Notes: generated by a model from the sequence alone, not told the origin. A DNA stretch of 10,309 nt from Candidatus Parcubacteria bacterium (GCA_003597955.1 QZJU01000003.1:1-10309); one strand, 5' to 3'. Shown: positions 1-5,726, counted from the first letter of the stretch. Made by a program: numbers and translations.

Positions 1-25
1 GCCTGGCAAGAGAGGTTCCATTCAT

Positions 26-78
26 CCCCGCACTTAAAGCGGCTAAAAGACTACTCCTGACGCCGCTTCCGTGCGGGG
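26..78. other. Two-tier stem-loop at window edge, possible end of a structured RNA
   Basis: CCCCGCAC (26-33) pairs with GTGCGGGG (71-78), and inside it AAGCGGC (37-43) pairs with GCCGCTT (62-68), leaving an 18-nt loop. Fifteen mostly G-C pairs in two collinear tiers suggest a structured RNA rather than chance. A terminator-like hairpin starts 17 nt later, so this could be the 3' part of a plus-strand RNA that begins outside the window. I do not recognise the family; no tmRNA, RNase P or SRP signature is visible. Confidence 0.4.
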
Positions 79-95
79 TTTCCTGGATTAGAAAA

Positions 96-131
96 AATAA
101 AAGCAGGATCGTTTAAAATCCTGCTTTTATT
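96..131 (-). terminator. Perfect 14-bp hairpin terminator, probably bidirectional
   Basis: AATAAAAGCAGGAT (96-109) pairs perfectly with ATCCTGCTTTTATT (118-131) around an 8-nt loop. On the minus strand the stem runs into six or more T residues (complement of the A run at 92-97), so it should end transcripts coming from the tRNA genes. On the plus strand the right arm is itself T-rich, so it may also end transcripts from the left edge. Confidence 0.75.
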
Positions 132-180
132 ATGCTTCTTTTGAAAATCTTAATAGGTGGACCAAAGAGGACTTGCCACG

Positions 181-211
181 CCCGCCTGGCTGCCGCACGG
201 CAGTCGGGCGG
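181..211. repeat. GC-rich palindrome (REP-like)
   Basis: CCCGCC (181-186) pairs with GGGCGG (206-211), and inside it CTGCC (190-194) pairs with GGCAG (199-203) around a 4-nt loop. It lies directly against the duplicated tRNA fragment. Its composition is much richer in GC than the AT-rich surroundings and resembles the GC-rich stretch at 351-437. It may be a dispersed intergenic palindrome, but a single window cannot show that. Confidence 0.5.
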
Positions 212-241
212 GAACCCCTGACCCCTTCCATGCCATGGAAG
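212..241 (-). pseudogene. Duplicated fragment of tRNA-Ala(GGC)
   Basis: These 30 nt are identical to 285-314, nucleotides 27-56 of the intact tRNA-Ala, and sit 73 bp away in the same orientation. The copy has the anticodon arm, variable loop and first half of the T arm, but no acceptor or D arm, so it cannot form a tRNA. It lies downstream of the real tRNA on the minus strand and would be part of its precursor if transcription continues to the hairpin at 96-131. It is not a standard att remnant, because it stops short of the tRNA 3' end. Confidence 0.7.
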
Positions 242-264
242 AGCCTGGCCTGCTTGCATTTGCT

Positions 265-340
265 TGGTGGAGATGAGGGGATTTGAACCCCTGACCCCTT
301 CCATGCCATGGAAGTGCTCTACCAGCTGAGCTACATCCCC
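265..340 (-). tRNA. tRNA-Ala (anticodon GGC), CCA encoded
   Basis: The 76-nt cloverleaf reads from 340 down to 265. The acceptor GGGGATG pairs with CATCTCC with one G-U, followed by discriminator A and a genomic CCA. The D arm is AGCTCAGCTGGTAGAGC, the anticodon stem CTTCC/GGAAG encloses loop ATGGCAT (anticodon GGC), and the T loop is TTCAAAT. It reads GCC/GCU alanine codons. The leader (GGCC, TGCTTGC) and trailer (GCAAGCA, GGCC) are complementary, so the precursor can extend its acceptor stem, a likely aid to end processing. Confidence 0.97.
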
Positions 341-350
341 AGCAAGCAAA

Positions 351-437
351 GGCCGGCAGGTCTATCAGCTGCCTGCCCGCTCGCCGACCTGCCCGCCAAT
401 GCTTGACGAGAGCGAGGATTGCGAGGCAGACGGGAGC
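351..437. repeat. GC-rich spacer with short palindromic segments
   Basis: This stretch contrasts with the AT-rich DNA that follows. It repeats units such as CTGCC, GGCAGG, CTGCCTGCC and CCTGCCCGCC, and GGCAG (356-360) can pair with CTGCC around 370-375. I see no ORF or RNA family. Similar GC-rich blocks next to tRNA genes are seen in many CPR assemblies (recollection, not a search), so this may be a dispersed non-coding repeat. Confidence 0.35.
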
Positions 438-521
438 TATTGGCCCAATGAATATCTAAAGTTTAAACCTTTTTACATAATAAACTCAAATTTTGGCTAA
501 TTATAGCGGTTTTTACTTAAA

Positions 522-537
522 TGTTCCACGTGGAACA
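522..537. other. parS: parS-type ParB binding site 1
   Basis: TGTTCCACGTGGAACA is a perfect 16-bp palindrome (18 bp with the flanking A and T). It has the conserved chromosomal parS layout TGTT-N-CACGTG-N-AACA recognised by ParB helix-turn-helix proteins, and matches the form of the Pseudomonas-type site. It lies in AT-rich non-coding DNA between tRNA-Ala genes, and a near-identical site occurs 523 bp away. ParB is not encoded in this window. Confidence 0.85.
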
Positions 538-604
538 TTTTTCACTTTTTGCAGATCTTCCATCATGCATAATGTAAAAAATAAGTAGAGCGTGAAAAAA
601 TCTT

Positions 605-770
605 CAATTAAAACCTATATTCTGTAAAAAAAGGACTAGAGGGCAAACTCCTGAAGCCCATAACAGATAAGCGTGTATTTCTTCGAGCAGTAAGTTAAGT
701 AAGGAGCGATGACCAGTGTTTAACCGTGCCTCGCATAAACAGTAGAGCGGCTTTACTTAGGATGAATCAA
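605..770. other. Gene-free stretch with possible RNA structure
   Basis: No credible ORF is present between the tRNA-Ala genes. Complementary segments suggest a folded RNA: TAAGTAA (696-702) with TTACTTA (753-759), GGGC (641-644) with GCCC (656-659), and, read on the minus strand, TGTTTA with TAAACA. An A run at 626-632 would be a T tract on the minus strand but sits 8 nt from the nearest stem. No known RNA family was recognised. It may be a leader or spacer in a long minus-strand tRNA precursor, or simply nothing. Confidence 0.25.
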
Positions 771-845
771 TATTTTAATGCTTGATTGGCTGTACTTGGT
801 AGACCTAGGCGGAATCCCTGCTCAACATACTTATTTTGATAGGCA

Positions 846-859
846 GGCGGGGAACCGCC
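846..859. repeat. Short GC hairpin downstream of tRNA-Ala(CGC)
   Basis: GGCGG (846-850) pairs with CCGCC (855-859) around the loop GGAA. It lies about 30 nt past the 3' end of tRNA-Ala(CGC) on the minus strand, with no T tract next to it. It is more like a processing or spacer hairpin than an intrinsic terminator. Confidence 0.4.
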
Positions 860-887
860 ATTGCTTGAACCTTTCCGTCGAACGGGC

Positions 888-963
888 TGGTGGACCGTGC
901 CGGATTTGAACCGGCGACCTCTGCAATGCGAATGCAGCGCTCTGCCAGCTGAGCTAACGGCCC
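888..963 (-). tRNA. tRNA-Ala (anticodon CGC), CCA encoded
   Basis: The cloverleaf is 76 nt. The acceptor GGGCCGT pairs with ACGGTCC with one G-U, followed by discriminator A and genomic CCA. The D arm is AGCTCAGCTGGCAGAGC, the anticodon stem CTGCA/TGCAG encloses loop TTCGCAT (anticodon CGC, reading GCG), and the T loop is TTCAAAT. The 5' end is set at 963 because starting one base earlier would put a G-G mismatch in the acceptor stem. It is the second alanine isoacceptor in this cluster. Confidence 0.97.
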
Positions 964-1044
964 CTACTTCGTGCGGCGGGTGCGAATGCCGTGTTATACC
1001 ACTCAACCAAAAGCCAAGATAATGATTTTAATGTTTTTTGGGAA

Positions 1045-1060
1045 TGTTCCAAGTGGAACA
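1045..1060. other. parS: parS-type ParB binding site 2 (one mismatch)
   Basis: TGTTCCAAGTGGAACA equals the site at 522-537 except for one base in the core (CAAGTG in place of CACGTG). Both 7-bp arms are intact. It lies between tRNA-Ala(CGC) and tRNA-Arg(CCT). A mismatch in the central CACGTG would be expected to weaken ParB binding, so it may be a secondary or decaying site. Two sites this close are unlikely by chance. Confidence 0.7.
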
Positions 1061-1214
1061 ATTTAAAATAACCTCGTTTTTGGGAAAATCCTTTATTTGT
1101 CGTCTGGGTTTCTACAGAAAAACAGAATCGAGCCAATCGCCATTTGCAGAGTTAAGCAATATGTCTACAAAACCAAAATAAAGGCTTTAAAAAAAATACA
1201 ACGAGCAAGGAGGC

Positions 1215-1290
1215 TGGTGCCCCCACCAGGAGTTGAACCTGGATTTACCCCTTAGGACGGGGTCGTTCTATCCAATTGAACTATTGGGGC
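1215..1290 (-). tRNA. tRNA-Arg (anticodon CCT), CCA encoded
   Basis: The cloverleaf is 76 nt. The acceptor GCCCCAA faces TGGGGGC with one A-G mismatch at the sixth pair, followed by discriminator A and genomic CCA. The D arm is GTTC-AATTGGATA-GAAC, the anticodon stem ACCCC/GGGGT encloses loop GTCCTAA (anticodon CCT, reading AGG), and the T arm is CCAGG-TTCAACT-CCTGG. It starts 43 bp after the stop codon of the small membrane protein on the same strand, so the two may share a transcript. Confidence 0.96.
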
Positions 1291-1333
1291 TAAATACTAA
1301 CAGCAAGGATTTAAAAATTACCTAAATTTAGCA

Positions 1334-1504
1334 CTAATTTAGTGTCGTAAAATGAATTTTTGATGTAGTCTTCTCTACTAAACCGATATTTTTATCAAGA
1401 AAATACAGTCCTACAAAAACAATGACAATAAAAATCAAAAGCCAAGCTAGAACTTTTAGGTCTTTTTTGGTTTGAAAGGCGTGGTTAGTTAGCTCTTCAT
1501 TCAT
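1334..1504 (-). CDS. Small single-pass membrane protein, 56 aa, unknown
   Basis: The ORF starts with ATG at 1504 and ends with TAG at 1334-1336. The first 18 residues are polar and charged (MNEELTNHAFQTKKDLKV), followed by a hydrophobic helix at about residues 19-36 (LAWLLIFIVIVFVGLYFL), then a short tail starting DKN and rich in K, T and S. A basic patch before the helix and no signal cleavage site suggest a membrane-anchored peptide with its N-terminus inside. No Shine-Dalgarno is seen, as for most genes here. It faces away from the bactofilin gene and lies just upstream of tRNA-Arg. I do not recognise the family. The clean membrane-protein pattern and intact frame argue that it is real. 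Confidence 0.55.
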   Translation of the reverse strand: MNEELTNHAFQTKKDLKVLAWLLIFIVIVFVGLYFLDKNIGLVEKTTSKIHFTTLN

Positions 1505-1564
1505 ATTTTCAGCTTTAAGAATTCGAATGTTAGTTTAACTTAATTTCCTTTTTTCGTATACTTT

Positions 1565-1593
1565 TTGACCTTTATTTTCGACTAAAGTACAAT
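1565..1593 (+). promoter_or_regulatory. Sigma-70-type promoter for the bactofilin unit
   Basis: The -35 box TTGACC (1565-1570) and -10 box TACAAT (1588-1593) are separated by exactly 17 nt. Transcription would start near 1600, giving a leader of about 33 nt before the bactofilin ATG at 1633. Confidence 0.75.
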
Positions 1594-1632
1594 CCTGTTA
1601 GACAGTCTTTTTATTATTAAAACTCACTAAAT

Positions 1633-2016
1633 ATGGCTATTTTTAAGCAGGAGATGTCAAATTCCAAGCAAAATGAAACTATAATTGGTTCTTCGGTAAA
1701 AGTCGAGGGAACATTTGTGGGTGAAGGCAATGTGATCATCGAGGGCCAATTGCAGGGGAATTTAAAAACCAAACACAACATCAACGTGGGACCGAGCGCA
1801 AAACTCAAGGCAAATATCGAAGGCCAGGATGTTTATATTGCTGGAACTTTGCATGGCAATGTTAAAGCTTTGGGTAAGCTGCAGATGACTTCAACGGCGA
1901 AAATCGTGGGTAATGTTGAAGCTGCGGCTTTAAATGTGGAAACCGGCGCGATTTTGAACGGCAAATGCAATATGCTGGCTGAAACGACCTTGCCCGAAAA
2001 ACCAGAAAAAAAATAA
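1633..2016 (+). CDS. Bactofilin family cytoskeletal protein
   Basis: At 127 residues it fits the usual bactofilin size. The core, about residues 17-112, is a right-handed beta-helix made of short repeating strands with turn glycines: SSVKVEGTFVGEGNVIIEG, LQGNLKTKHNINVG, AKLKANIEGQDVYIAG, LHGNVKALGKLQMTS, and onward to AILNGKC. Flanking tails are polar and disordered, and the C-terminus ends in a PEKPEKK stretch. Bactofilins polymerise without nucleotide into filaments at the membrane that scaffold cell-shape or envelope functions. ATG 1633 is chosen because it follows the promoter by about 33 nt; the inner ATG at 1654 has an AGGAG directly against it, too close to act as a ribosome site. It is first in its transcription unit, 18 nt before the DAGK-like gene. 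Confidence 0.9.
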   Translation: MAIFKQEMSNSKQNETIIGSSVKVEGTFVGEGNVIIEGQLQGNLKTKHNINVGPSAKLKANIEGQDVYIAGTLHGNVKALGKLQMTSTAKIVGNVEAAALNVETGAILNGKCNMLAETTLPEKPEKK

Positions 2017-2034
2017 TTATTTTAATCTTTCCAA

Positions 2035-2781
2035 ATGTACACCTATATTGTTGAAGCGGAAATAAATTCCAAAAAATTCGAAAACGAGTTGGCTAGAATT
2101 GAAGCCCGACTCATTGAGCTTGAAGTCGCGGGCCGCATTGAAAAACTAACGATCTTAAAAAGTTTGCCTGAGACCATTAAGGACGCGGTTCGCGACCACG
2201 CGGAAACAATTGTACTTATTGGCACTGACAAATTAATTAATTCCGCCATTTCCACTTTGGCTGAATTTAAAGCCACAATTGGCATAATTCCTTTAGGTGA
2301 ACCAACCTTGATCGCCGAATCACTGGGCATTCCTTACGGCCTGACGGCCTGCGATACGCTTTCGGCCCGAATCACCACTAGCTTGGATTTAGGCAAGATC
2401 AACAATCGTTACTTTCTTTCCACCGTGCATGTCCCGGATTGCCGGACTTTGACTTTGGATTGCGACAATCAATTCAAAGTTTCCACCATAACCCCGGCGA
2501 CGATTGATATCACGAATTTCGGCGAGACCAGCAATCCTCATGACGGCCGATTGGAGGTTATCGTCAAGCCGGAAGTCCAAAAGTCTTTTTTCGGCTTTAT
2601 GAAGCCCCGGCACTTTGACCGCCGCAGCGTATTCCCTTTTAAAAAATTAACAATTAAAAGCACGGGCGATTGCCTGCCGATTGTTTCTGACGGCGAAACC
2701 ATCATAAAAACCCCGGCGACCATAGAAGTCGCGCCCAAAAAAGTTAGGATTATTGTCGGCAAAAAAAGAAGTTTTCGCTAA
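2035..2781 (+). CDS. Diacylglycerol-kinase-like protein (YegS/LCB5 fold), active-site loop degenerate
   Basis: At 248 residues it is shorter than typical lipid kinases of this family (about 290-300). Residues 57-100 align by eye with the DAGK catalytic core: ETIVLIGTDKLINSAI sits where the nucleotide-binding GGDGT-(I/L)-NE motif belongs, and IGIIPLG followed by ESLGIP matches the GIIPxGTGNDFARxLGIP motif. The C-terminal half has the family's second domain, ending with VFPFKKLTIKS, LPIVSDGE and TPATIEVAPKKVRIIVG. The second glycine of the loop is retained, but GGDGT has become GTDKL, and the GTGND segment reads GEPTL, so ordinary kinase activity is doubtful. The usual N-terminal strand (xNPxSG) is replaced by a YIVEAEINSKK segment. 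It lies 18 nt after bactofilin with no promoter, so it is co-transcribed. Possibly a lipid-binding or regulatory homologue. Confidence 0.75.
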   Translation: MYTYIVEAEINSKKFENELARIEARLIELEVAGRIEKLTILKSLPETIKDAVRDHAETIVLIGTDKLINSAISTLAEFKATIGIIPLGEPTLIAESLGIPYGLTACDTLSARITTSLDLGKINNRYFLSTVHVPDCRTLTLDCDNQFKVSTITPATIDITNFGETSNPHDGRLEVIVKPEVQKSFFGFMKPRHFDRRSVFPFKKLTIKSTGDCLPIVSDGETIIKTPATIEVAPKKVRIIVGKKRSFR

Positions 2782-2832
2782 CAACCGTTTAAATAAGAAG
2801 GCTAAAATGCCTAAAGCCAGGCGCTAATTACG

Positions 2833-2937
2833 GTGTATCTCACCGGATTTTGCGGCCTCATTATCGGCGTTATTATTTCTTTGGTACAAAACAGAAAAAC
2901 CAGAAGGAGGGAACCTGAAAATCTCAAAGAGTCATAG
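2833..2937 (+). CDS. Possible 34-aa membrane peptide, GTG start
   Basis: A GTG at 2833 opens a short frame ending in TAG at 2935-2937. It encodes a hydrophobic segment at about residues 2-18 (YLTGFCGLIIGVIISLV), then a basic block (QNRKTRRR) and an acidic tail. That order is typical of small inner-membrane peptides. Against it: short length, no clear Shine-Dalgarno, and a hairpin (CGGTG/CACCG) across the start. It overlaps the next candidate frame. I do not recognise it. Confidence 0.25.
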   Translation: MYLTGFCGLIIGVIISLVQNRKTRRREPENLKES

Positions 2938-3085
2938 CGGTTCGCGTGATCGGAAAATGCAAAAAATCATCCGTTCGCTAACTCGGCGTATCGTTGAAGT
3001 TGATGATTCGCCCAAAACTGACTGGCAAATCCTCAAAAGCAAGCGCCCAGCTTTATTTGCGCATTTCTGCCGGTCGCTCGCTTAA
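2915..3085 (+). CDS. Possible small basic protein with non-ATG start; ATG at 2957 is the alternative
   Basis: This frame is open from about 2829 to the TAA at 3083-3085. A strong AGGAGG lies at 2905-2910, and the first plausible initiator after it is CTG at 2915, giving 56 residues; the only ATG (2957) gives 42. The product would be basic (SRDRKMQKIIRSLTRRIVEVD) with no recognised domain. Its stop codon lies inside the terminator stem, the usual distance for a last gene in a unit. The non-ATG start and lack of homology keep confidence low. It may instead be a decayed gene or an untranslated 3' region. Confidence 0.25.
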   Translation: MKISKSHSGSRDRKMQKIIRSLTRRIVEVDDSPKTDWQILKSKRPALFAHFCRSLA

Positions 3086-3127
3086 GCCCTTTTCCGCCCC
3101 TTTTCTCAATTAAGAAAGGGCTTTTTT
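3084..3127 (+). terminator. Intrinsic terminator ending the bactofilin unit
   Basis: AAGCCCTTT (3084-3092) pairs with AAAGGGCTT (3115-3123), and the T run continues to 3127. The infB promoter starts at 3129, so terminator and promoter are back to back. This separates infB from the upstream genes. Confidence 0.85.
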
Positions 3128-3128
3128 A

Positions 3129-3157
3129 TTGACGAAAATCTTAAAATTTATTAGAAT
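3129..3157 (+). promoter_or_regulatory. infB promoter, giving a nearly leaderless mRNA
   Basis: TTGACG (3129-3134) and TAGAAT (3152-3157) are exactly 17 nt apart. The expected start is near 3164, about 4 nt before the ATG at 3168. The -35 box opens with TTG in frame with infB, so a simple ORF call would place the start codon here, upstream of the mRNA. Confidence 0.8.
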
Positions 3158-3167
3158 TCACGCACTT

Positions 3168-5234
3168 ATGAATGTCACTGAACTCGCGCGCCGATTGCGA
3201 ATCCCGGTCCAAGATTTAAGGCAAGCCTTACCGCGCTTGGGTTTTGGTATTGGTTCCAAAGCTCACAAGGTTTCTGATGTCGTCGCTCAGGGAATTATTA
3301 AAAAATTCAAAGAAACTCCGGAATTGTTTGAACCAAAAAAAGAAGAGGATGAAATCGCCAAGGCGGAAACCGCGGGTCCGGTTGGTGAGATTGAAATCCC
3401 TTCACGCCTTTCGGTTCGGGAATTCGCCGCTCGTTTGAACAAGCCCGCGCCATTAGTAATTTCGCACTTGATGAAAAACGGGGTCTTGGTAACTTTAAAC
3501 GAAGAGATAGATTTTGAAACCGCCGCAATCGTGGGTTCGGATTTTGGCGCCGAAGTCAAGCTTCAGAAAGAAAAAACCACGGCCGAAAGGGAAAGCGATT
3601 TGGCCACAAAGGTTTCCGATATAATTTCCGAAGATAAAAACCGCACCACGCCGCGCCCACCGGTGGTGGTGGTGATGGGCCATGTTGATCATGGCAAAAC
3701 CAGCCTTTTGGACGCGATCCGCAAAACCAATATCGCGGAAAAAGAACACGGCGGCATCACCCAGCACATTGGCGCATATCAGTTGGTTGTTCCGACAAAG
3801 GAGAAACAATCAACTCAACCCCGCGCTGGCGAGGAAGGGAACTCTCGCAAGACCCGGGATTATCGCGCGGGACGTGCAATCACTTTCATTGATACGCCTG
3901 GCCATGAAGCTTTCACCGCCATGCGTTCGCGCGGCGCCAATATCGCCGATGTCTGCATATTAGTAATCGCCGCGGATGACGGCATTAAGCCACAGACCCG
4001 GGAAGCATTGAATATAATTGAAAGAACCAAGATTCCTTTTGTGGTGGCGATCAACAAAATTGATAAGCCGGGCGCCAGCGGGGAAAAAGTCAAAGCCGAA
4101 CTTGCCGCCATAAACCTGCAACCCGAAGACTGGGGCGGCAAAGTGATTACCGTTGAAGTTTCAGCCAAAACCGGCCAAGGCCTTGATCAGCTTTTGGAAG
4201 CAATTTTATTGGTCGCGGACATGGAAAAAGATTTGCTATTGGCCAACCCGCAAGGCAAACTAGTCGGCACCGTAATTGAGTCCCATATCGACCCGGGCGA
4301 AGGTCCAGTGGCGACCCTATTGATCCAAAATGGCACTTTAAAGGTCGGGGATTTCGTGGTCGCCGGTCCGGTTATTGGAAAAGTTAGGAGTCTCAAAAGC
4401 TGGGACGGTAAGGCCGTGAAAACCGCTGAACCGGCCATGCCCGTGGTGATTTTGGGCCTGAAGGCGGCACCGGCCGTGGGCGATATTCTGGAAGCGCCAA
4501 CCGATGAAAAAGCCGCTCGAAAATTAATGAAACAGCAAGAAGCGACCTTGCGGCTAATGCAAATGAAAGCCCGCGAAACCGCCAAAACCGCTTCTGTCAT
4601 CGCCGGCAAAACCGAAGTCGCCGCCAAAAAACTCCCGCTGTTTTTAAAAGCGGATAAAGTGGGTTCTTTAGAAGCGATTTTGGAAAGCTTGAAAACTTTC
4701 ACTTACAAAGAAATCCGACCGGAAGTGGTTGGCCAGGCTTTGGGCGACATCAACGAAGCCGATATCTTGCGCGCGGAACAGGCCGGCGCATGGCTTTTGG
4801 GTTTTAATGTCACAGCCAGCTCTAAGGCCATCGCCAATGCCAAAACCAAAGTTAAAACTTATTCAGTGATATACGATTTGTTAGACGACATTAAATCCGG
4901 TCTGGAGGAAAAGCTAGGCGCGAATATCGTCGAATCGGCAATCGGACAAGCCAGGATTTTAAAAATCTTTCGAACTGAAGGGAAAACCACAATTCTAGGC
5001 GCCAAAGTTTCCGAGGGTGTTGCCAAAGCCAAAACAAAAGTCCGGATTTTCCGAAATGACAAGGTTTTGGGCCAGGCGAACCTGGATCAATTGCAAAAAA
5101 ATAAGCAAAATGTCGGTGAGGTCGGTTTAAATGACGAGTGCGGTTTGAAATTACTCGGCATCAACGGCTTGCAAATTGGCGATACTTTGGTTTTTGTGGA
5201 AGAAAAATTAGTCCCCAGGAAGTTAGGGAATTAG
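3168..5234 (+). CDS. infB: Translation initiation factor IF-2
   Basis: This GTPase delivers initiator fMet-tRNA to the 30S subunit and promotes 50S joining. Counted from ATG 3168 it has 688 residues, short because the long N-terminal linker of E. coli IF-2 is absent. An IF2_N helical domain (MNVTELARRLRIPVQDL) opens the protein and a second similar module follows at about residues 80-130. The GTPase domain carries G1 GHVDHGKT (171-178), switch I GGITQHIGA (195-203), G3 DTPGHE (242-247), G4 NKID (296-299) and G5 SAK (332-334). A charged insert of about 27 residues (209-235, Q/R/E/G-rich) sits between switch I and G3. Domains II, III and the fMet-binding C-terminal domain follow. ATG 3168 is preferred to the in-frame TTG at 3129, which belongs to the -35 box. 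No Shine-Dalgarno is present. Confidence 0.97.
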   Translation: MNVTELARRLRIPVQDLRQALPRLGFGIGSKAHKVSDVVAQGIIKKFKETPELFEPKKEEDEIAKAETAGPVGEIEIPSRLSVREFAARLNKPAPLVISHLMKNGVLVTLNEEIDFETAAIVGSDFGAEVKLQKEKTTAERESDLATKVSDIISEDKNRTTPRPPVVVVMGHVDHGKTSLLDAIRKTNIAEKEHGGITQHIGAYQLVVPTKEKQSTQPRAGEEGNSRKTRDYRAGRAITFIDTPGHEAFTAMRSRGANIADVCILVIAADDGIKPQTREALNIIERTKIPFVVAINKIDKPGASGEKVKAELAAINLQPEDWGGKVITVEVSAKTGQGLDQLLEAILLVADMEKDLLLANPQGKLVGTVIESHIDPGEGPVATLLIQNGTLKVGDFVVAGPVIGKVRSLKSWDGKAVKTAEPAMPVVILGLKAAPAVGDILEAPTDEKAARKLMKQQEATLRLMQMKARETAKTASVIAGKTEVAAKKLPLFLKADKVGSLEAILESLKTFTYKEIRPEVVGQALGDINEADILRAEQAGAWLLGFNVTASSKAIANAKTKVKTYSVIYDLLDDIKSGLEEKLGANIVESAIGQARILKIFRTEGKTTILGAKVSEGVAKAKTKVRIFRNDKVLGQANLDQLQKNKQNVGEVGLNDECGLKLLGINGLQIGDTLVFVEEKLVPRKLGN

Positions 5235-5246
5235 GTTTGGTTTTTA

Positions 5247-5334
5247 GGTGTAGAACTCCGTATCGTTAAGGGGTAAAGTCTTACGGCATAATTAGTCGAC
5301 AACCTGTAACAACAACGATACAGGGCTCCACACC
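5247..5334. other. Long imperfect inverted repeat between infB and rbfA
   Basis: Arms 5247-5267 and 5314-5334 (21 nt each) can pair at 17 positions plus one G-U in a plus-strand RNA, with three A-C mismatches. On the minus strand those three become G-U pairs, so the fold is better there. An outer AGGTTTGG (5233-5240) can also pair with CCAAACCT (5334-5341). No T tract follows on either side, so it is not an intrinsic terminator. It may be an RNA-processing or stability element between the two genes, or a small minus-strand RNA. No family was recognised. Confidence 0.5.
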
Positions 5335-5356
5335 CAAACCTAAAACTCTCGATTTC

Positions 5357-5710
5357 ATGTCCTCCAAAAGAATAAATCAAATTAATTCACTTCTTCATCA
5401 AAAACTTGGGGAAATTTTTTTATCCGAATTCAACTTTCCGGCTGGAGCCTTGGTGAGCATCACCCGGGCGGAAACTACGGGCGATTTAAGGCATGCCAAA
5501 ATCTATTTATCCGTAATTCCGGATAAATTTTCCGGCGGAGTCTTGGCGCTTATAAACAAACGCCTGCCTTTTTTACACCACGAACTAATGAAACAGCTGG
5601 TTTTACAGCGCATTCCGACTTTGCATTTTGTCATTGATGAACGCGAAAAAAAGGCCTTAAAAATCGAGGCGCTGTTGGATAGGGTTAAAAGGGAAGAGCC
5701 GGGCGCCTAG
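5357..5710 (+). CDS. rbfA: Ribosome-binding factor A
   Basis: RbfA binds the 30S subunit near the 5' helix of 16S rRNA and helps late maturation. The 117-residue length matches the family. The KH-like fold is seen as an N-terminal helix (SSKRINQINSLLHQKLGEIF), the strand-turn VSITRAETTGDLRHAKIYLSV (usual form: VT.V..s.DL..AkVyvSv), a central helix (LPFLHHELMKQLVL) and the final strand IPTLHFVIDE, the family's (L/P)ELxFxxD segment. It follows infB, the classical infB-rbfA order, but across a 122-nt gap holding a long hairpin. No strong promoter was found directly before it, so it is probably read from the infB promoter. No Shine-Dalgarno is visible before ATG 5357. Confidence 0.95.
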   Translation: MSSKRINQINSLLHQKLGEIFLSEFNFPAGALVSITRAETTGDLRHAKIYLSVIPDKFSGGVLALINKRLPFLHHELMKQLVLQRIPTLHFVIDEREKKALKIEALLDRVKREEPGA

Positions 5711-5726
5711 CAATTCCTAACAGCCC

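Noticed and set aside
212-241. Second tRNA-Ala gene
   Set aside because: Only nucleotides 27-56 are present; there is no acceptor stem or D arm.
212-314. Integration site (attL/attR) at the tRNA-Ala gene
   Set aside because: The repeat does not include the tRNA 3' end, no integrase is present, and the copies are only 73 bp apart.
1-1300. CRISPR array
   Set aside because: The repeats here are tRNA copies and GC palindromes, not regularly spaced identical units, and no cas gene is seen.
3129-3167. TTG at 3129 as the infB start
   Set aside because: It is the first three bases of a -35 box with a perfectly spaced -10, and transcription should start after it.
3287-5062. Several minus-strand ORFs of 67-171 residues inside infB
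   Set aside because: They are antisense frames of a clearly conserved GTPase gene.
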